Below are positions 1 to 9,298 of a DNA stretch of 64,000 bases, in pieces. This DNA is from Ignavibacteria bacterium. Its GTDB lineage: Bacteria; Bacteroidota; Ignavibacteria; Kapaibacteriales; UBA2268. Where the stretch lies: the NCBI GenBank assembly GCA_026417135.1, contig JAOADV010000001.1:186001-250000 (forward strand). Reading direction: 5' to 3'. Under the pieces are notes generated by a model that saw only the letters and a list, made by a program, of their open reading frames with translations, had not been told where the DNA came from and ran no database searches. A program made the position numbers and the translations under genes. Each line of letters begins with the position of its first letter. The stretch's first letter is position 1.

Positions 1-1098
1 GCTTGTAATGCATCTGGTTCACGCACCTTTAAATATGGTACTATTAGAAATTTTGTGCTTGAACTAAGTGTAGTTCTTCCTAATGGTGAGTTACTTAATC
101 TTAAACGAGATAACAATTACAAAGTAACCTCTAAGTTCTCATTACTTACTCCGAACCAAACAAAAATTGAATTTCCAATCCCTAAAATTCCTTATCCAAA
201 AATCGATAAAAACACAGCTGGTTATTACCTTTTCCCCGGAATGGACTTTCTCGACATTTTTATCGGAAGCGAAGGAACATTAGGCATCATTGTCGCCACT
301 AAACTTAAAATTTATTCCAAACCAGAATCTGTTATCGGATTAATAATTTTCTTTGATGACCTAAACCGTGCTTTCGATTTCATTTCAGCAACAAGAACAG
401 AAAGCATTAAATCGTTCCAAGCTAGTCAGAAGAATATCGGAATTTCTGCTCGTTTAATCGAATTCTTCGATAAAAATTCTCTCAGCCTTTTGCGAAACGA
501 TTATCCACAAATCCTTAATAATATCGCTTGCGCAATCTGGGTCGAACAAGAATATAAAGTAGAACAGGAACAAGAAATACTAAATCTATGGCTCGAAAAT
601 ATTTCTGAATTTACAAAACTTTCGGATTCAACTTGGGTTGCCCTAACTGAAAAAGAACACAATAGATTAAGAGAATTTCGACATAAAATACCATTAAAAG
701 TTTTCGAAATTGTAGCTAAAAGTAAATTCAGCAAAATTGGTTCAGATGTTTCAGTTCCTAATCAATATTTTCGTAACTTCTACTTCGAAATTCTCGACAG
801 ACTTGAATCCTCGAACTTGCAATATTTCATTTGGGGACATTTCGGAAACTCGCATATACATTTAAATATTATTCCAGAAACCGAACTCGAAAATACATTA
901 GCAAAGCAAATCTACGATGAACATATAGAAAAAGCAATTAATATTGGCGGTACATATTCAGCAGAACACGGAACTGGAAAACTTAAAAAAAAGTATCTCG
1001 AAAAAATGTATGGAAAAAGGATAGTGGAAGAAATGAAAAGAATCAAAAAAATTTTCGACCCAAAGGACTTAATCGGACGAGGCAATCTTTTTCTTTAG
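1..1098 (+). CDS. FAD-linked oxidase (GlcD/D-lactate dehydrogenase-like), 5' partial
   Basis: The reading frame is open from base 1, so the gene begins upstream of the window. In-frame residues before the first internal start (GTG at 55) read ACNASGSRTFKYGTIRNFV, typical of the end of the FAD-binding domain of FAD-linked oxidases (glycolate oxidase GlcD, D-lactate dehydrogenase). The rest contains the C-terminal cap, with GSEGTLGI (substrate or FAD contact), the GHFGNSHIHLN metal/His segment and a terminal AEHGTGK motif, all usual in the FAD-oxidase C-terminal family. The protein would oxidise a 2-hydroxy acid and pass electrons to quinone or an Fe-S partner; the substrate cannot be told. The 3' end overlaps the convergent mltG by 30 bp. 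Family assignment is firm, exact reaction is not. Confidence 0.85.
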   Translation, partial: ACNASGSRTFKYGTIRNFVLELSVVLPNGELLNLKRDNNYKVTSKFSLLTPNQTKIEFPIPKIPYPKIDKNTAGYYLFPGMDFLDIFIGSEGTLGIIVATKLKIYSKPESVIGLIIFFDDLNRAFDFISATRTESIKSFQASQKNIGISARLIEFFDKNSLSLLRNDYPQILNNIACAIWVEQEYKVEQEQEILNLWLENISEFTKLSDSTWVALTEKEHNRLREFRHKIPLKVFEIVAKSKFSKIGSDVSVPNQYFRNFYFEILDRLESSNLQYFIWGHFGNSHIHLNIIPETELENTLAKQIYDEHIEKAINIGGTYSAEHGTGKLKKKYLEKMYGKRIVEEMKRIKKIFDPKDLIGRGNLFL

Positions 1099-2118
1099 AT
1101 TTCGCTTATAAATCTTTTTATTTTTCAAATGCTCCTTGTAGGTTTTAGAAAAGAAGTGCCGACCGCTTCCATCCCCAACAGATACAAAAAAAAGATAATC
1201 ATGCTCTTCTGGAAATAATGCGGATTCAATCGAATTAACACTTGGCGAACAAATTGGTCCCGGCGGCAAACCTTCGACTCTGTATGTATTAAATTCACTT
1301 TTTACTTGAAGGTCAAGCAATCTTAGCCTCCTTTTCGAATTAAGTGCATATTGAACCGTGGGGTCCGATTCTAGTCTCATTTTTCTGTGCAATCTATTGT
1401 AAAAAACACCACTTATCCTTTTCCTCTCTTCAACTAAAGGACTTTCTAACTCAATAATTGAAGCAAGGGTTGTTACAAAATGACGACTTAACCCCTTCTT
1501 TCGAGCAATAGAATCGAAATTTGAGTTCCAAACCCTTGTCTGCGTGTTAACAAGTTTTTCAATAATTTCCCGAGCACTAACACCATAAAAAAAATTATAA
1601 GTTTCTGGCATTAAATAGCCTTCGATGCTTTTGTTAGGAAAACTTAACTCCAACGCAAATTTTCTTGCTTCGGAAAGGAAGCTCGAAGTATCTATTCCCA
1701 ACTTTCTTTGTGCAATATTTGCGAAATCTTTTAAAGTAATTCCCTCGGGGAAAGTAACGGAAACCAGCCAGCGATTTCTACCAGTGTAAAGTGAATTTAA
1801 AACATCAAAATTATTAACAATTCCTTCGAAGCGATAAGTTCCGGACTTTGGTTCAAGAGACAAAACAATAGAACCAACTCGCATCAACGGAAGAAAAAAC
1901 TCCTTTGGGCGAAGAAAGCCTTCACGATTTAATATTTCTACAACTAACCTTGTAGATGCATTATTCGGAATTCTAAGGACAATGCCATTACTTTTAACCT
2001 TTTGACTCATAAAGTAAATTGAAAGCGATGCTAAGATTGTAATAAATCCAACGAAAAATATCAAAACACCAAACAATATGTTTCGAATTTTATTTTTTCT
2101 TTTTCGTTTCCTTCTCAT
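1069..2118 (-). CDS. mltG: Endolytic murein transglycosylase MltG (YceG-like)
   Basis: This 349-residue protein has a basic N-terminus (MRRKRKRKNK), one membrane helix at about residues 12-35 and a periplasmic YceG domain. The hallmark block from about 218, ASIIELES, then NRL, then LESDPTVQYAL, matches MltG. E223 sits where the catalytic glutamate of the E. coli enzyme lies. MltG cuts nascent peptidoglycan strands inside the chain and is thought to set glycan length. It is convergent with the FAD oxidase (30-bp overlap) and divergent from the OsmC gene. Length is normal for the family. The start is the first ATG after an AT-rich leader; no Shine-Dalgarno is evident. Confidence 0.93.
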   Translation of the reverse strand: MRRKRKRKNKIRNILFGVLIFFVGFITILASLSIYFMSQKVKSNGIVLRIPNNASTRLVVEILNREGFLRPKEFFLPLMRVGSIVLSLEPKSGTYRFEGIVNNFDVLNSLYTGRNRWLVSVTFPEGITLKDFANIAQRKLGIDTSSFLSEARKFALELSFPNKSIEGYLMPETYNFFYGVSAREIIEKLVNTQTRVWNSNFDSIARKKGLSRHFVTTLASIIELESPLVEERKRISGVFYNRLHRKMRLESDPTVQYALNSKRRLRLLDLQVKSEFNTYRVEGLPPGPICSPSVNSIESALFPEEHDYLFFVSVGDGSGRHFFSKTYKEHLKNKKIYKRNLKKKIASSD

Positions 2119-2201
2119 AAAATAATTATATTACCAAGTAGTCATATAATTTTTAAAATTTAACAAATTACAAATTTATCAACAAAAATGGAGTAAAAGG
2201 T

Positions 2202-2600
2202 ATGGGCATTAAAATAGTTTTTCCGGGTAACAAGAAAGTCGATGCAATACTTCCAAGCGGTTTCGTTGTCCACACCGACCAACCCGTTCGCGACGGAGGT
2301 GATGGAACTGCCCCAGCACCTTTTGAATTATTTCTTGCCTCGATAGGAACTTGTGCTGGAATTTACATTGTCGGATTCTGTGAAAGCAGAAATATACCTT
2401 ACGAAGATATAGAGATAAACCAAGAGTTATTTTACGACCCAGTTGCAAGAAGAATATCAAAAGTAAAACTAGAAATTAGAGTTCCAAAAGATTTTCCTGA
2501 AAAATATTACGATGCATTGATAAAATCGGCAAATATCTGTGCAGTAAAGAAAACTATTGAAAACGCACCAGAATTTGAAACAGTAACCGTAACAAAATAA
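2202..2600 (+). CDS. OsmC/Ohr family peroxiredoxin-like protein
   Basis: This 132-residue protein carries the OsmC fold signature. The first conserved cysteine is C51 in ASIGTCAG; the second is C113 in ANICAVKKTIE. In OsmC/Ohr enzymes this pair reduces organic hydroperoxides using a thiol donor. The N-terminal arm PVRDGGDGTAPAPFELFLAS is the standard lead-in to the first helix. It looks closer to the YhfA/OsmC-like branch than to true Ohr, but the subfamily is uncertain. A GGAG sits about ten bases before the ATG. It is a single gene, convergent with the DUF262 gene ten bases away, and probably cytoplasmic. Confidence 0.88.
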   Translation: MGIKIVFPGNKKVDAILPSGFVVHTDQPVRDGGDGTAPAPFELFLASIGTCAGIYIVGFCESRNIPYEDIEINQELFYDPVARRISKVKLEIRVPKDFPEKYYDALIKSANICAVKKTIENAPEFETVTVTK

Positions 2601-2610
2601 TTAGAAAGAG

Positions 2611-4407
2611 TTATAAAGAAGAAAAGTAGTTTCTGATTTTTTTAGCGATTAGTTTTCTCCTTTTCTCAAGAAATTCAAAATAATTCTCAACATCCATCTC
2701 GAATATATCTTCGGGAATACAATTCATTTTCAAATTTTCATAAAGTTCTTCCAAAGAAGTAATACTGCCAACTTTAATTCTACCTCCATTACATTGGTCA
2801 AGAACCTTTGACATATATGTCTTCGGTGGATTACTCCCAATAGCGAGGTTAATTTCCGTTTGGGTAATAACAAAATTGGCAAGTTGATTGTATTCTTTTT
2901 TTTGATAACCGTATTTTTTCAAATAATCCTTTGGAAAAATGTGGTGCAGGTCTCCCTTCTGAGAAACCAGGTCGTAAACAAGAATATTGCCGGAAAGAAA
3001 TCCTTTATCCTTTGCTTTAACTTGTGCAGCAAGATAAACGCTAAAAACAGGTGAACCCAAGTAAGTGCTTTCCAATCGTTGTGGTAAAGCATATTCCCAA
3101 AACCCATCGGTAAGTTCAGCCTTAATAGTATCTTCTAAATAGTTCAAAGGATTTTCATAAATCTTTGATATATCATTATCCATTACAGACTCGGGAGAAC
3201 CACCAGTATACCTGGCTGTTAAAACAGACATCACAAACCACTTGGAAACTAACGACTCAATTTGCGAAATTGAAAATTTTAGATCTTTCAAGGCTAAATA
3301 CAAAATGTATGCAAAATTTAAAGAGTTTTGACTTCTTATTAAGTATTTATCGATAAAACCTGCAGAACGAATTACCATCAATAGATTTTTAAAGTTACTT
3401 TCGTTAATAAATTCCAAAACTCCTTCTTCTAAAAGTTTGAAAGCTTGCTCCGATATTTCTTCTTCGTATTTTTTCGTTTCAAAATTTCGTCCCGACAAAA
3501 GAGCAACAAGGTCCTTTAATTTCCCTCTTTTAAACTTATAAACAAAAGCAACTCGAAGAACGTCGGAATATGTTGGGTCGTAAAGGTCATCCAGTTCATT
3601 TTTTAGCCACTTAATTTTCTTAAAGTAATGAGTTTCTACGAATTCCTTGTCTTTTTCAACAACTATGTTATAAAATTCTGGATGAACAGCCATATGTGAA
3701 AAATAATCTATAGCTTTACGCAATAGCCTTCCTCCATAAGTTTCATTAACTGCAATTTTCGACATAGCGAAGTCGGCCTGGCTTAGAATTACACCAGAAG
3801 CATTGATTCGAATAAAAATTTCAGTTACAACCTCGATATCTAAATCGGAATTCAACTCTATAACCCCTATTGGATTATTTAAAATGCTTCTCAGAAGGTC
3901 AAAGCTTTGATATACAAAATTTCTGTCGCAACCCTCGTTATTTTCAAGATAGTCCTCTACTGTGTCAAATAATTGAAAATCGGGAGAAAAAACCTCGGAA
4001 ATATCTTGAAACCAACTTTTATCTTTTGCTATAGCATAATTCCAAACCTCAAAAATCCTTTTAATAGGATGGAAGGAAATTTTGATTCTTTTCAAATTGT
4101 ACTCACTATCGAGAACTTCTTTACCTCTAACCGCAGTTAAAATTGCACTAATCCTTTGCTGTCCATCAATTACAATTCTTCTGCCAAATGAGGTCGTTCC
4201 ATCCTTAAGTTTTACATCCGGATTCCTCCAAATGATTATATATCCAACGGGAAAACCATTGAACAAAGAATCTAAAAAGTTTCTTACTTTTGTTGAATCC
4301 CAAACAAAAGGTCTTTGTATTTCTGGTATTGCAATTTCACCACTATCAATCCAAGTTAAAATCGTTTGTATTGGATATTGGTTTACAGAATATCGTTGAA
4401 TTATCAT
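2611..4407 (-). CDS. DUF262/DUF1524 (GmrSD-like) protein, solitary
   Basis: The N-terminal part is a DUF262 ParB-like domain: IPEIQRPFVW about 25 residues in, then a DGQQR motif near residue 85, which in GmrS-type proteins binds or hydrolyses nucleotide. The C-terminal part holds DLHHIFPKDYL followed by an N-x(n)-N-IG-x-P stretch, the HNH-nuclease signature of DUF1524/GmrD. Both are fused here, as in single-chain GmrSD type IV restriction enzymes, which cut modified phage DNA. The frame is open to a TTG at 4467, but I chose ATG 4407 because MIIQRYSVNQYPIQ is where DUF262 homology starts; that gives 598 residues. No methylase or other defence gene is adjacent. A defence role is inference; some DUF262 proteins have other or unknown roles. 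Confidence 0.82.
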   Translation of the reverse strand: MIIQRYSVNQYPIQTILTWIDSGEIAIPEIQRPFVWDSTKVRNFLDSLFNGFPVGYIIIWRNPDVKLKDGTTSFGRRIVIDGQQRISAILTAVRGKEVLDSEYNLKRIKISFHPIKRIFEVWNYAIAKDKSWFQDISEVFSPDFQLFDTVEDYLENNEGCDRNFVYQSFDLLRSILNNPIGVIELNSDLDIEVVTEIFIRINASGVILSQADFAMSKIAVNETYGGRLLRKAIDYFSHMAVHPEFYNIVVEKDKEFVETHYFKKIKWLKNELDDLYDPTYSDVLRVAFVYKFKRGKLKDLVALLSGRNFETKKYEEEISEQAFKLLEEGVLEFINESNFKNLLMVIRSAGFIDKYLIRSQNSLNFAYILYLALKDLKFSISQIESLVSKWFVMSVLTARYTGGSPESVMDNDISKIYENPLNYLEDTIKAELTDGFWEYALPQRLESTYLGSPVFSVYLAAQVKAKDKGFLSGNILVYDLVSQKGDLHHIFPKDYLKKYGYQKKEYNQLANFVITQTEINLAIGSNPPKTYMSKVLDQCNGGRIKVGSITSLEELYENLKMNCIPEDIFEMDVENYFEFLEKRRKLIAKKIRNYFSSL

Positions 4408-4701
4408 AAACAACCTAATTTTTTTGCAACTTTTTACAAAACTATAAAAAAATAAAAAAAGGTGCAATTTTTCATAATTTTGAATTTATTAGAAGTTAAC
4501 CAACAGTGTTTAATCTATTTTTTCTAACATCAGATAATCCTAAATCCTTGATTATTGGTATACAATATTATCTTGATGTTATACTTCAACTTTATGATTT
4601 TGTTATTTATTTAGAACAAAAGCTGATGTGTGAAATAAAAAAATTTTTATCTAATTAGGATTCTCGCTCAACCCAAGATTTAAGTTAAAAGGGAGATTTG
4701 T

Positions 4702-6210
4702 ATGAAATACATATTAACACCAGAAGAGATGAAATTGGCTGACCAAAATGCAATAGTAGATTATGGGATACCTTCAGCAATTCTGATGGAAAATGCTGCT
4801 CGTTCTTCTGCAATGATTATTGAAAAAATTTTGAAAGAAAATAATTTGAAAAACCCCAAAATAACGTTTTTCTGTGGCTCTGGTAATAATGGTGGCGATG
4901 GTTTTGCTTTAGCTCGCCATCTGTTCGAAAATTATGCACTCGAAATCTTTTGGGTTGGGGACGAAAAGAAAATGAGCGAAGAAACTCGAACAAATTTCCA
5001 AATAGCCCAAAAAATTGGGATTCCAATCGTTAAATTGGAAACGACGAACGACTTAAACTCTCTCGAGCTTAAAACCGATTGCATAATAGATGCTCTTATT
5101 GGAATAGGTGGAAGCGAAAATATTCACGGTATCGCATACGAAATCCTTAAAAAAATTAGTCAAGTAAATGTTCTGAAAATTGCATTAGATTGCCCTACTG
5201 GTTTAAATTCCTCTTCTGGTTTTGCAAACGAATTTTGCTTTAAAGCAAATGCAACAATTACAATGTTTGCAATTAAAACCGGTTTAGTTCTAAACGATGG
5301 CTTAAACTATTGTGGTAAAATTTATCTTGCTAATTTAGGTGCCCCCGAATTTATTGTGAAAAATTTAGCTCAAATTTTTTCACTCGAAGAAGAAGACATC
5401 AAGAACTTAATTCCCCGAAGAGAAAGAATCAGTTCCAAATTTGACTATGGTCGCGTTCTTGTCATAGCTGGCTCCGAAAGATATCCCGGGGCAGCTGCCC
5501 TTGTTGCTAATGCAACTGTTAAATCTGGTGCTGGTTTGACAATACTTGCAACTACGACATTTCATCCATCAATCTTCCCAGAAGTAATTCGATTTCCTCT
5601 GCCTCGCACCGACGAAGGTTCGATTGCCTTTTCCGCCTTGGACATTTTAAGAGTAGAATTGGAAAAAGCAGATTCCATTGCTATTGGTCCGGGCTTAACA
5701 GACAATCCAGAAACTTTAAATTTGGTGCGGAACATAATTCTCGAGTACAAAGACAAAAAGAAAATAATTGTCGATGCCGACGGGTTGAAATCTTTAGACA
5801 AAGATACAAAACTTTCGAAAAATATAGTTATTACTCCACATACTGGTGAATTTTCCATTTTAACTGGTATTGAAAGACAAGTTATAGAAAAAAATCATTT
5901 ATACTACGCAAAAGAATGGGCAAACAAATCAAATTGCATAGTCCATCTTAAATTTGTCCCCCCTATTACAACCAATGGAACTCAAACATATATCGACCTT
6001 GCGGGCAATCCGGGTTTAGCTACTGGAGGTAGCGGTGATGTTTTGACTGGAATTATAGCAAGCTTTTTGGCTCGAGGACTTGAACCACTTTCCGCATCTT
6101 CATTATCTGCCTTTGTTCATTCACTTGCAGGCGACAAATATGCTGAAAAATATGGAATGGAAACCTTATCGGCTTCCTCTATCATTGATTGCCTTAAAGA
6201 GGTTCTTTGA
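4702..6210 (+). CDS. nnr: Bifunctional NAD(P)HX epimerase/dehydratase
   Basis: This 502-residue protein has the two-domain architecture of bacterial Nnr (YjeF). The N-terminal epimerase domain (about 1-215) has the Rossmann motif CGSGNNGGDGFALARHL and DALIGIG. The C-terminal ADP-dependent dehydratase domain (about 235-500) has VIAGSERYPGAA and the ribokinase-like active-site loop TGGSGDVLTG, where the Asp is catalytic. It repairs hydrated NADH/NADPH. A GGGAG motif precedes the ATG. It begins a co-directional series with a vanZ-like gene, tgt, yajC, ribBA and an FKBP gene; its stop is two bases before the vanZ-like ATG, suggesting translational coupling. Confidence 0.95.
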   Translation: MKYILTPEEMKLADQNAIVDYGIPSAILMENAARSSAMIIEKILKENNLKNPKITFFCGSGNNGGDGFALARHLFENYALEIFWVGDEKKMSEETRTNFQIAQKIGIPIVKLETTNDLNSLELKTDCIIDALIGIGGSENIHGIAYEILKKISQVNVLKIALDCPTGLNSSSGFANEFCFKANATITMFAIKTGLVLNDGLNYCGKIYLANLGAPEFIVKNLAQIFSLEEEDIKNLIPRRERISSKFDYGRVLVIAGSERYPGAAALVANATVKSGAGLTILATTTFHPSIFPEVIRFPLPRTDEGSIAFSALDILRVELEKADSIAIGPGLTDNPETLNLVRNIILEYKDKKKIIVDADGLKSLDKDTKLSKNIVITPHTGEFSILTGIERQVIEKNHLYYAKEWANKSNCIVHLKFVPPITTNGTQTYIDLAGNPGLATGGSGDVLTGIIASFLARGLEPLSASSLSAFVHSLAGDKYAEKYGMETLSASSIIDCLKEVL

Positions 6211-6212
6211 TT

Positions 6213-6599
6213 ATGTCTTCGACAAAGTTCCTCTTAATTTTTCCTTCTGTATTTGTTGCCATCGTAATTTTTATAATCTCGCATATTCCTTCTGGTTTAA
6301 TCATTCCAAAAGCATTTGAGTTGCAAGATAAAATTTTTCATTTCATCATCTATTTCATCTTTGGGACTACTCTGATTGTGGCTTTTACAAGATACGAGAA
6401 AAAAAGTAAGGCAATCTTTTGGATAATTCTAATCGGCTTCCTTTATGCATTATCCGATGAAATCCATCAAAAGTTTGTCCCAGGCCGTTCTTTTGAATTT
6501 TTGGATTTAATCGCAGACTATATCGGAATTGCTACATCATTATTATTCCGCGAAAAAATCTGGAAGTACTTGCAGATAAAATACATTATAAATGAATGA
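6213..6599 (+). CDS. VanZ-like family membrane protein
   Basis: About 128 residues, with hydrophobic segments near residues 5-25, 40-58, 66-85 and 98-112. The VanZ signature is clear: KIFHFIIYFIFG, then SDEIHQKFVPGRSFEFLDLIAD. VanZ-like proteins are small inner-membrane proteins of mostly unknown function; VanZ itself gives low-level teicoplanin resistance, but housekeeping homologues are widespread and resistance should not be assumed. I start at ATG 6213 rather than TTG 6207, which overlaps the nnr stop. The 3' end overlaps tgt by 8 bp, so translation of the two is probably coupled. Confidence 0.85.
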   Translation: MSSTKFLLIFPSVFVAIVIFIISHIPSGLIIPKAFELQDKIFHFIIYFIFGTTLIVAFTRYEKKSKAIFWIILIGFLYALSDEIHQKFVPGRSFEFLDLIADYIGIATSLLFREKIWKYLQIKYIINE

Positions 6600-7728
6600 C
6601 TTTTATATTTTAGAAAAAGAAGATAGCGAAAGCAAAGCTCGAGCTGGAAGATTGTTTTTGAATGGAACCGAGGTCTTAACCCCAGTTTTTATGCCAGTCG
6701 GTACACAAGGAACGGTAAAAGCAATGCTCCATCGCTCGTTAACCGAGCTGGGGTATAAATTAATTCTATGTAATACCTACCATCTTTATTTGCGACCGGG
6801 CCTCGAAGTAATCAAGCATTTCGATGGTTTGCACAATTTTATTTCATGGAGAAATGGCATTTTAACAGATAGTGGTGGTTATCAAGTGTTTTCACTTCAA
6901 GAAATGAGAAAATTGACAGAAGAAGGAGTGGAATTCCGCTCCCATATAGATGGTTCATCTCATTTCTTTACCCCAGAGTTTGTAATAGAAATCCAAAAAG
7001 TATTAGGTTCAGACATTCTTATGTTACTCGATGAATGCACTTCATTTCCAGTTGACTTCCCCACAGCAAAAAAGTCTATGGAATTAACATTAAGATGGGC
7101 AGGCCGAGGTAAAAAGCATTTCGAAGAGTTTAAATCAACTATTGGTAAAACCCAATATCTTTTTGGCATTGTGCAAGGAAGTATTTACAAAGAACTAAGG
7201 AAAATATGCTTGTCGGAGCTATTAAACATTGGTTTCGACGGTTATGCCATTGGTGGACTTGCTGTTGGTGAACCAGAAGAACTTATGTACCAAACAACCG
7301 ACTTTTGTACAGACCACTTACCAAAGGACAGACCAAGATATTTGATGGGAGTTGGAACCCCAGAAAACATATTGAATTGTATCGAATTGGGAATAGATAT
7401 GTTCGATTGCGTTTTGCCTACAAGGAATGCAAGAAACGGACAACTATTTACTACAAGAGGTAAAATAAACATCAGAAATGCAAAATACAAATTTTCGAAA
7501 GAACTAATCGACGAAGGGCTAAGGAACTATGTAAGTCAAAACTTTACCTTAGGTTACTTACGACATCTGTTCCTTTCCCAAGAAATACTTGCAATTGAAC
7601 TCGCCACATTTCAAAACTTAGCATTTTACAATTGGCTCGTTACAACGGCGAGAGAAAAAATACTTGAAGGCAAATTCCGTCAATGGAAAAATTGCGTAAT
7701 TTTGAATTTTAAAAATAACAACAATTGA
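6592..7728 (+). CDS. tgt: tRNA-guanine transglycosylase (Tgt) lacking zinc ligands
   Basis: Tgt swaps guanine-34 of GUN-anticodon tRNAs for the queuosine precursor preQ1. The 378-residue protein has the whole catalytic barrel: LTDSGGYQVFSL (D93, general acid/base), LLDECTSFP, GIVQGS, YAIGGLAVGE, and FDCVLPTRNARNG (D272, nucleophile). The family's C-terminal zinc site, normally C-x-C-x2-C plus a later His, is absent. The equivalent stretch is DEGLRNYVSQNF, placing L310, N312 and S315 at the three Cys positions and Q341 at the His. Flanking conserved motifs stay in frame, so this is substitution, not a frameshift. The tgt-yajC order is a classic linkage. Confidence in family is high; activity is untested. 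Confidence 0.9.
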   Translation: MNDFYILEKEDSESKARAGRLFLNGTEVLTPVFMPVGTQGTVKAMLHRSLTELGYKLILCNTYHLYLRPGLEVIKHFDGLHNFISWRNGILTDSGGYQVFSLQEMRKLTEEGVEFRSHIDGSSHFFTPEFVIEIQKVLGSDILMLLDECTSFPVDFPTAKKSMELTLRWAGRGKKHFEEFKSTIGKTQYLFGIVQGSIYKELRKICLSELLNIGFDGYAIGGLAVGEPEELMYQTTDFCTDHLPKDRPRYLMGVGTPENILNCIELGIDMFDCVLPTRNARNGQLFTTRGKINIRNAKYKFSKELIDEGLRNYVSQNFTLGYLRHLFLSQEILAIELATFQNLAFYNWLVTTAREKILEGKFRQWKNCVILNFKNNNN

Positions 7729-7738
7729 AAGGTTGAAA

Positions 7739-8065
7739 ATGTTTCTTTCTTTAATGAATTTTTTCGCTTTTGTACCACCGCAAGGCAGTGGGGCTAAGGA
7801 CCCGGGAAGCGGAATGCTTTTCACTTTAATAATGATTATTTCAATATTCTTGATTATGTATTTTCTTATGATAAGACCTCAACAAAAAAGGCAACGTGAA
7901 CATCAGAAAATGCTTGAAAGCTTGAAAAAAGGAGATAAAGTAATAACTAGCGCTGGTATTCACGGCACTATAATCGATATGGATGGTCCTACGGTAACCT
8001 TGCAAGTATCTGACCATTGTAAAATACAATTCGAAAAACATGCTATAGTTGGGAAAAAACAATAA
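7739..8065 (+). CDS. yajC: Sec translocon accessory protein YajC
   Basis: About 108 residues: a short N-terminal tail, one membrane helix (around FTLIMIISIFLIMYFLMI), then the signature IRPQQKRQREHQKMLESLKK and a compact cytoplasmic domain with KGDKVITSAGIHGTI. YajC is a single-span subunit of the SecDF-YajC complex that assists protein export. The secD/secF genes are not in the window. I prefer ATG 7739, with GAAAGG about seven bases upstream, over TTG 7733. It lies 10 bp after tgt, the usual neighbour. Confidence 0.92.
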   Translation: MFLSLMNFFAFVPPQGSGAKDPGSGMLFTLIMIISIFLIMYFLMIRPQQKRQREHQKMLESLKKGDKVITSAGIHGTIIDMDGPTVTLQVSDHCKIQFEKHAIVGKKQ

Positions 8066-8080
8066 ACCCTACATTTCATA

Positions 8081-9283
8081 ATGAATACAATCGAAGAAGC
8101 ACTTAAAGACCTTGCCTCTGGGAAAATGGTTATTGTCGTCGACGACGAAGACAGAGAAAACGAAGGCGACCTTCTTGCTGCTTCGGAACTTTGCACACCC
8201 GAGATAATAAATTTTATGGCAACCTATGCACGTGGATTAATTTGCGTTGCAATCACCGAAGAGCGTGCAAACGAGCTTGAACTCGACACAATGGTACGAA
8301 ACAGCACTGGACTCCATGGGACAAATTTTACAGTATCTGTCGATTACATCCACGGTACGACTACTGGCATTTCTGCTTTCGACCGAGCTAAGACTGTTCG
8401 TGCCCTTGTCAACCCAAATACTAAACCAACAGATTTAGCACGCCCGGGACACATTTTCCCTTTGATTGCTGTCAAAGAAGGCGTCCTTAGGCGCGCTGGT
8501 CATACCGAAGCTGCGGTGGATTTAATGCGTCTTGCTGGATTGTATCCATCTGGTGTACTTTGCGAAATAATCAACAATGATGGGACTATGGCTCGTCGCG
8601 ATGACCTTGAAATTTTCGCAAAAGAGCATAATTTGAAAATGATAAGTGTATCCGATTTAATTGCATATCGTTTTAAAAGAGATAAATTAGTAAAATGTGT
8701 CGCAGAGGCAAATTTACCAACTAAATTCGGGGAATTTAAAATTAAAGTTTATCGAAATATAGTTGACAACAAAGAACATGTTGCCCTTATAAAAGGAGAC
8801 ATTAACTCTGACGAACCAGTTTTGGTTCGTGTCCATTCCGAATGCCTTACTGGCGACGTTTTCAACTCCCTTCGCTGTGATTGCGGGGACCAGCTCCGAG
8901 CTTCTTTGCGTAAAATCTCGGACGAAGGGAAAGGTGTTATACTTTATATGAGACAAGAAGGAAGAGACATTGGATTGGTGAATAAAATTAAAGCTTACTC
9001 TTTGCAAGAGTCTGGATACGACACTGTCGAAGCAAACATATTACTGGGTTTCAAACCCGACCCTCGCGATTATGGTATCGGGGCACAAATACTTGCCGAC
9101 ATCGGCATTCGAAAGATGAGATTATTGACTAACAATCCTAAAAAACGCGTTGGAATTTCAAGCTACGGACTTGAAGTCGTTGAACTTGTTCCGATTCAAA
9201 TTGAACCAAACGATATAAATTTCGACTATCTTTTAACAAAAAAAATAAAACTTGGCCATATTTTAGATAATATTAATGAATGA
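8081..9283 (+). CDS. ribBA: Bifunctional DHBP synthase / GTP cyclohydrolase II
   Basis: This 400-residue fusion catalyses both committed steps of riboflavin synthesis. Residues 1-200 are Rib[12 protein letters not shown] binds Mg and ribulose 5-phosphate, followed by [12 protein letters not shown] and [11 protein letters not shown]. Residues 205-400 are Rib[20 protein letters not shown] holds the three zinc-binding cysteines, then RQEGRDIGL and [12 protein letters not shown]. All key residues appear intact. No FMN riboswitch is seen in the 15 bp before the gene, which lies in the nnr-to-FKBP run, so it probably has no dedicated control here. Confidence 0.96.
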   Translation: MNTIEEALKDLASGKMVIVVDDEDRENEGDLLAASELCTPEIINFMATYARGLICVAITEERANELELDTMVRNSTGLHGTNFTVSVDYIHGTTTGISAFDRAKTVRALVNPNTKPTDLARPGHIFPLIAVKEGVLRRAGHTEAAVDLMRLAGLYPSGVLCEIINNDGTMARRDDLEIFAKEHNLKMISVSDLIAYRFKRDKLVKCVAEANLPTKFGEFKIKVYRNIVDNKEHVALIKGDINSDEPVLVRVHSECLTGDVFNSLRCDCGDQLRASLRKISDEGKGVILYMRQEGRDIGLVNKIKAYSLQESGYDTVEANILLGFKPDPRDYGIGAQILADIGIRKMRLLTNNPKKRVGISSYGLEVVELVPIQIEPNDINFDYLLTKKIKLGHILDNINE

Positions 9284-9298
9284 TTTTTAGGAGGTTTT

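Noticed and set aside
6213-6599. Glycopeptide resistance gene vanZ
   Set aside because: VanZ-like family members are common housekeeping proteins; no van cluster is present.
8066-8080. FMN riboswitch before ribBA
   Set aside because: Only 15 bp separate yajC and ribBA, leaving no room for the element.
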